A stretch of DNA of 9,104 nt, from NCBI GenBank assembly GCA_934675695.1, contig CAKURN010000050.1:1-9104 (forward strand), in the 5' to 3' direction. Shown here in pieces: positions 6,105-9,104 of this stretch. Each line of letters opens with the position of its first letter. The first letter of the stretch is position 1. Under the pieces are notes generated by a model that saw only the letters and a program-made list of their open reading frames with translations, made no database searches and had not been told where the DNA came from. This DNA is from an uncultured Candidatus Melainabacteria bacterium (lineage in GTDB: Bacteria > Cyanobacteriota > Vampirovibrionia > Gastranaerophilales > Gastranaerophilaceae). Made by a program: the position numbers and the translations under genes.

Positions 6105-6827
6105 ATGCAAGAAAAAAAATACAAACGTATTCTTTTGAAAGTTTCAGGAGAAGCTCTTTTGGGAAATCAACAATTTGGAATTGATCCTGAGCCTGTTTCT
6201 CACATTGCTTCAGAAATCAAAAAAGCTCTTGAACAAAATATACAAGTAGCCGTTGTTGTAGGCGGCGGAAATATATTCAGAGGCATGAAAAATTCGTCAA
6301 AACTCGGCATGGATCAGGCTTCTGGAGATTATGTAGGAATGCTTGCGACAGTGATGAATGCAGTTGCACTCCAATCAGAATTTAAAAAAATCGGTGTAGA
6401 TTGTAGAGTCCAAAGTGCAATAGACATCGCAAAAATCGCAGAACCATACATCAGACACAAAGCAATCAGGCACTTAGAAAAAAATCGAGTAGTGATTTTT
6501 GCAGCAGGAACAGGAAACCCGTTTTTCACGACAGATACAGCGGCTGCACTTCGTGCTTCTGAAATTGGTGCTGATATTATGTTGATGGCAAAAAATGGTG
6601 TAGATGGTGTGTATAGTGATGACCCCAGAATCAACCCTGAAGCCAAAAAATACGATAAAATCCACTATGACGACATCATAATTAAAGGTTTAAAAGTCAT
6701 GGATTTGGCTTCTTGTGCTTTGTGCAAACAAAACGACATTCCGATTGTTGTTTTTGATTTTAATTTGAAAGACAGTTTGATTAAAATCTTAAACAACGAA
6801 GAAGTAGGAACTTTGGTTACAAAATAA
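6105..6827 (+). CDS. pyrH: UMP kinase PyrH
   Basis: PyrH phosphorylates UMP to UDP with ATP, an essential cytoplasmic step in pyrimidine nucleotide synthesis, and works as a hexamer regulated by GTP and UTP in most bacteria. The 240-residue length is typical. Bacterial UMP kinase hallmarks of the amino-acid kinase fold are present: LKVSGEALLG (11-20), the glycine-rich VVVGGGNIFRG (50-60), DYVGMLATVMNA (75-86), IRHLEKNRVVIFAAGTGNPFFTTD (about 121-144, phosphate and UMP binding), and KNGVDGVYSDDP (163-174). The ATG at 6105 has an AAGGTG ribosome binding site 4 nt upstream and its own promoter. Two TAA codons stand in tandem at the end. rpsB and tsf, which often precede pyrH, are not here; the upstream gene is divergent and unrelated. 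Confidence 0.97.
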   Translation: MQEKKYKRILLKVSGEALLGNQQFGIDPEPVSHIASEIKKALEQNIQVAVVVGGGNIFRGMKNSSKLGMDQASGDYVGMLATVMNAVALQSEFKKIGVDCRVQSAIDIAKIAEPYIRHKAIRHLEKNRVVIFAAGTGNPFFTTDTAAALRASEIGADIMLMAKNGVDGVYSDDPRINPEAKKYDKIHYDDIIIKGLKVMDLASCALCKQNDIPIVVFDFNLKDSLIKILNNEEVGTLVTK

Positions 6828-6846
6828 TAATTTAGGAGAAAATAAA

Positions 6847-7407
6847 ATGTCTATTGATGAAATTAAAAAACAAACAGAAGAAAAAATGGAAAAATGCATT
6901 CACCAATTAGGACGTGAATTGGCAACTGTTCGCACAGGTCGTGCTAATCCATTAATTTTGGAAAAAGTTGTTGTTGATTATTATGGAGCACCAACCGGAC
7001 TTCGCCAATTGGCACAAGTTTCTGTTGCAGAAGGTACAACCCTTGTTATTACTCCATTTGATAAAACAATCATCAAAGAAATTGAAAAAGCAATAATAAA
7101 AGCAGAAATCGGTATTACACCAAACTCTGACGGTACTTGTATTCGTTTGCAATTCCCACCTTTGACTCAAGATAGAAGAAAAGAATTGGCAAAAGAAGTA
7201 AAAGCTATTGGCGAAACTGCAAAAGTTGCAGTTAGAAACGTTAGACGTGATTCTACCGATGCTGTTAAAAAATTAGAAAAAGCTGAAAATCTGCCGGAAG
7301 ACACAATAAAAGATGGCACAGACAAAATTCAAAAAGTAACTGACAAATACATCAAAATAATTGATGAAACAGTTGTAAATAAAGAAAAAGAAGTTATGGA
7401 GATATAA
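6847..7407 (+). CDS. frr: Ribosome recycling factor
   Basis: Frr, with EF-G, splits post-termination ribosomes into subunits. The 186-residue length is standard for the family, and the diagnostic segments are all present: an N-terminal helix ending in the conserved VRTGRANP (28-35), DYYGAPTGLRQLAQVSV (44-60) leading into domain II, ITPFDK (68-73), FPPLTQDRRKEL (103-114), and the helix with VAVRNVRRD (127-135), whose basic residues contact rRNA in known structures. The ATG at 6847 has a strong AGGAG ribosome binding site (6834-6838) 8 nt upstream, the best in the window, which fits a highly expressed translation factor. It lies 19 bp after pyrH in the usual pyrH-frr order. Confidence 0.97.
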   Translation: MSIDEIKKQTEEKMEKCIHQLGRELATVRTGRANPLILEKVVVDYYGAPTGLRQLAQVSVAEGTTLVITPFDKTIIKEIEKAIIKAEIGITPNSDGTCIRLQFPPLTQDRRKELAKEVKAIGETAKVAVRNVRRDSTDAVKKLEKAENLPEDTIKDGTDKIQKVTDKYIKIIDETVVNKEKEVMEI

Positions 7408-7408
7408 T
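7403..7408 (+). promoter_or_regulatory. TATAAT just before cdsA
   Basis: A perfect TATAAT overlaps the last codons of frr and ends 7 nt before the cdsA ATG. No convincing -35 is present at 15-19 nt, and there is no TG extension. It is listed because its distance from the start codon matches the other leaderless-type starts in this window; in such AT-rich DNA it may be chance. Confidence 0.25.
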
Positions 7409-7415
7409 TTTAAAA

Positions 7416-8321
7416 ATGGCTGCCGAAAAACCTAAAAAAAGTCCAAAAAGAGTTATAACCGGAATCATTGCTTCGATTATTGCGATTGCTGCAATAATTT
7501 TAGGCTCTATTCCTTTGTATGCTTTATTAATTGTGATTATATGTTTAGCGTCGGGTGAATTTGTCAGAATACTGAAGCATAAAGGCTTTCACCCCAGTCT
7601 TACGATTATTAGGGTTTCGGCAATTATTTTTGCAACATTAACTTTTCTTCACAGATTTGATATGGTGCCTTCAATGTTGACATTGACGATAATGGCTTCG
7701 TTTTTGATTGTATTATTTAAAGGACGTCAGCCATACATTGTAAACGTTGCAACAACGGCATTGGGGGCATTGTACTGTGGGTGGTTACCTTGTCATTTGC
7801 TTTTAATTCGCCAAATCGGCATGAATAGAATCAGTGCGTTCCAGTTTTCTTTGTCTGATGGGTTGTATCTGTTGATGTTTGTGTTTTTAGCGGTTGCTAT
7901 GACTGATATTGGTGCTTATTATTTTGGGATAAATTTTGGCAAAAGAAAATTAGCTGAAGTAATCAGTCCCAAAAAAACCGTAGAAGGTGCATTAGGCGGG
8001 GCTTTTTGTGCTATTTTGGTTTCTTGTTTAGTTGGTGTATTTTATGCACGCTTGAGCCTTTGTCAGGCGATTATTGGAGGGTTATTAATCACTCTATCCG
8101 CTCAGTTGGGCGATTTATCGGAATCATTAATCAAACGTGACGCCGGTGTAAAAGATTCATCAGATATTCTTCCCGGTCATGGCGGAATATTAGACAGATT
8201 TGATGGGTATATTTTTGCACTTCCTGTTGCGTATTATTTCTTTATGCATTTTACTCGTGGCACGAATGTTTTTATTGAATGTTTCAAATTTTTGCAAGGT
8301 GCAATAAATGTCTACTTCTAA
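7416..8321 (+). CDS. cdsA: Phosphatidate cytidylyltransferase (CDP-diacylglycerol synthase)
   Basis: CdsA makes CDP-diacylglycerol from CTP and phosphatidic acid, the precursor of bacterial phospholipids, in the cytoplasmic membrane. The 301-residue protein has a basic N-terminus (MAAEKPKKSPKR) and about eight hydrophobic segments from residue 13 to 276. The family signature is complete at 237-263: SLIKRD, VKD and PGHGGILDRFD, including the Asp/His residues that hold the metal and substrate. The upstream SPKKTVEG (184-191) and DIGAYYFG (164-171) motifs are also intact. It starts 8 bp after frr, without uppS between them. The start has no proper Shine-Dalgarno; GGAG at 7398-7401 is 14 nt away, which is long. 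Its last 14 bp overlap the start of rnc, suggesting translational coupling. Confidence 0.95.
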   Translation: MAAEKPKKSPKRVITGIIASIIAIAAIILGSIPLYALLIVIICLASGEFVRILKHKGFHPSLTIIRVSAIIFATLTFLHRFDMVPSMLTLTIMASFLIVLFKGRQPYIVNVATTALGALYCGWLPCHLLLIRQIGMNRISAFQFSLSDGLYLLMFVFLAVAMTDIGAYYFGINFGKRKLAEVISPKKTVEGALGGAFCAILVSCLVGVFYARLSLCQAIIGGLLITLSAQLGDLSESLIKRDAGVKDSSDILPGHGGILDRFDGYIFALPVAYYFFMHFTRGTNVFIECFKFLQGAINVYF

Positions 8322-9045
8322 TATCGAAATAACTCAAGAAAGAAAAGAAATTCTTGAAAATTTTCAATCTAAATACAATCTGAAATTCAAAGACCTAAAT
8401 CTCTTGAACCAAGCTTTTATCCACACTTCTTTTACAAACGAAAACGGTTTAGATGTTTTGTTGTCGTATGAAAAACTGGAATTTATGGGAGATGCGGTTT
8501 TAAAGCTTGCTGTTAGTGAGTTTTTGTATGAAAAATTTACAAATTACCAAGAAGGTGAACTAACAAAACTCAGAGGCGAAATCGTTTCTGACAAAAATAT
8601 CTTTGATTATGCTAAAAAACTGGGTTTTGAAGAATTAATCGTTTTGGGAAGAAACGAAAAGAAACAAGGTGGAGCAAAAAAAGAATCAATTCTTGCTTGC
8701 GCTTTTGAAGCATTATTAGGTGCGATATTACTAGAAAATGGCTATTTAAAAGCAAAAGAATTTTTAAAAGAGAATTTTTTAGAAGATATTTTAAATATTG
8801 AAAAAAAGCTCCTATTACTCAATCCAAAAGCAATTTTACAAGAATATACACAAAGCATAAACTGCAAACTTCCGACTTATACGATTACAAAAGAATCCGG
8901 AAAAGCCCACAAAAAGACGTTTTTTGTAGAAGTGAGTTTTGAAGACAAGGTTCTTGGTTATGGTGAAGAAGCTAGTATCAAAAAAGCTGAAGCGATGGCA
9001 GCAATTGACGCTTTAAAGAAACTAAACATAATTAAGGATTGCTAA
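8308..9045 (+). CDS. rnc: Ribonuclease III
   Basis: RNase III cuts double-stranded RNA, notably rRNA precursors and structured mRNAs, as a dimer. The nuclease domain covers about 10-160 with the signature YEKLEFMGDAVL (54-65), giving catalytic Glu55, Glu58 and Asp62; Glu134 in FEALLGAI (133-140) is the fourth key acid. The position three residues before it, normally Asp (Asp114 in E. coli), is Cys131 here, an unusual substitution. A double-stranded-RNA-binding domain follows at about 172-240: NPKAILQEYTQ, GKAHKKTFFVEV and KKAEAMAAIDALKKL. At 245 residues the length is slightly above the E. coli protein. The ATG has an AAGGTG site (8296-8301) 6 nt upstream inside cdsA, and the gene overlaps cdsA by 14 bp. 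It overlaps the next gene through TAATG. Confidence 0.95.
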   Translation: MSTSNIEITQERKEILENFQSKYNLKFKDLNLLNQAFIHTSFTNENGLDVLLSYEKLEFMGDAVLKLAVSEFLYEKFTNYQEGELTKLRGEIVSDKNIFDYAKKLGFEELIVLGRNEKKQGGAKKESILACAFEALLGAILLENGYLKAKEFLKENFLEDILNIEKKLLLLNPKAILQEYTQSINCKLPTYTITKESGKAHKKTFFVEVSFEDKVLGYGEEASIKKAEAMAAIDALKKLNIIKDC

Positions 9046-9104
9046 TGCTCTTTGTCTTCCTTTTAAATACCCTTTTCACTTACATGGTTTGCTCTTTTTT
9101 CAAA
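9045..9104 (+). CDS. Partial CDS, hydrophobic N-terminus, unknown
   Basis: An ATG at 9045-9047 overlaps the rnc stop codon (TAATG) and is preceded by AAGGA (9034-9038) at the good distance of 6 nt. The frame stays open to the window end, giving only 20 residues, strongly hydrophobic (Leu, Phe, Val, with Tyr and a late Lys), which suggests a membrane segment or signal peptide. The stop-start overlap and ribosome binding site support a real fifth gene of the pyrH operon. Its identity cannot be judged from this fragment. Confidence 0.55.
   Translation, partial: MLFVFLLNTLFTYMVCSFFK

Noticed and set aside
6329..6665. Minus-strand open frames inside pyrH
   Set aside because: pyrH is unambiguous over this stretch and the antisense frames show no family features.

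Overview
The window looks like ordinary chromosomal DNA of an AT-rich bacterium with a Gram-negative style envelope. It encodes a TolC-type outer-membrane factor, an exported Amidase_3 cell-wall amidase and an exported M48 metalloprotease, together with conserved housekeeping genes (engB/yihA, pyrH, frr, cdsA, rnc). Low GC, short intergenic gaps, and protein flavour rich in Lys, Asn and Phe would fit a gut-associated non-photosynthetic cyanobacterial relative (Melainabacteria/Gastranaerophilales), but this is an impression, not a demonstrated placement. I see no rRNA, tRNA, CRISPR array, insertion sequence, prophage or defence module.

Layout. Bases 1-543 (+) hold the 3' part of an unrecognised gene. 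It converges, with only 2 bp between stops, on a minus-strand pair: a TolC-like gene (887-2164) followed by a small TIGR04076-family gene (546-869). A 91-bp divergent intergenic region (2165-2255) separates the TolC-like gene from an N-acetylmuramoyl-L-alanine amidase on the plus strand (2256-3437; the start is set at the ATG before its signal peptide). The amidase converges on a minus-strand cluster read from about 6033 to 3442: an uncharacterised helical-repeat protein, EngB GTPase, and an exported M48 peptidase. A 14-bp imperfect hairpin spans the two convergent stop codons and probably ends transcription. A second divergent promoter region (6034-6104) starts the plus-strand cluster pyrH, frr, cdsA, rnc and a further partial gene that runs off the window end.

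How the genes fit together. The right-hand cluster is a growth operon: UMP kinase supplies pyrimidine nucleotides, ribosome recycling factor frees ribosomes, CDP-diacylglycerol synthase feeds phospholipid synthesis, and RNase III processes rRNA and structured RNA. The uppS gene often found between frr and cdsA is absent here. The left and central genes are mostly envelope functions, plus ribosome assembly (EngB).

The most interesting signal is in the starts. Genes inside operons mostly have a clear Shine-Dalgarno sequence. Several genes at transcription-unit starts (TolC-like, amidase, helical-repeat protein, probably engB) have none, and instead carry a -10-like hexamer 6-9 nt before the ATG, the arrangement expected for leaderless mRNAs. 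A second point is that RNase III has Cys131 where Asp is usual in the second catalytic acidic pair. I did not find a convincing novel multi-gene system.
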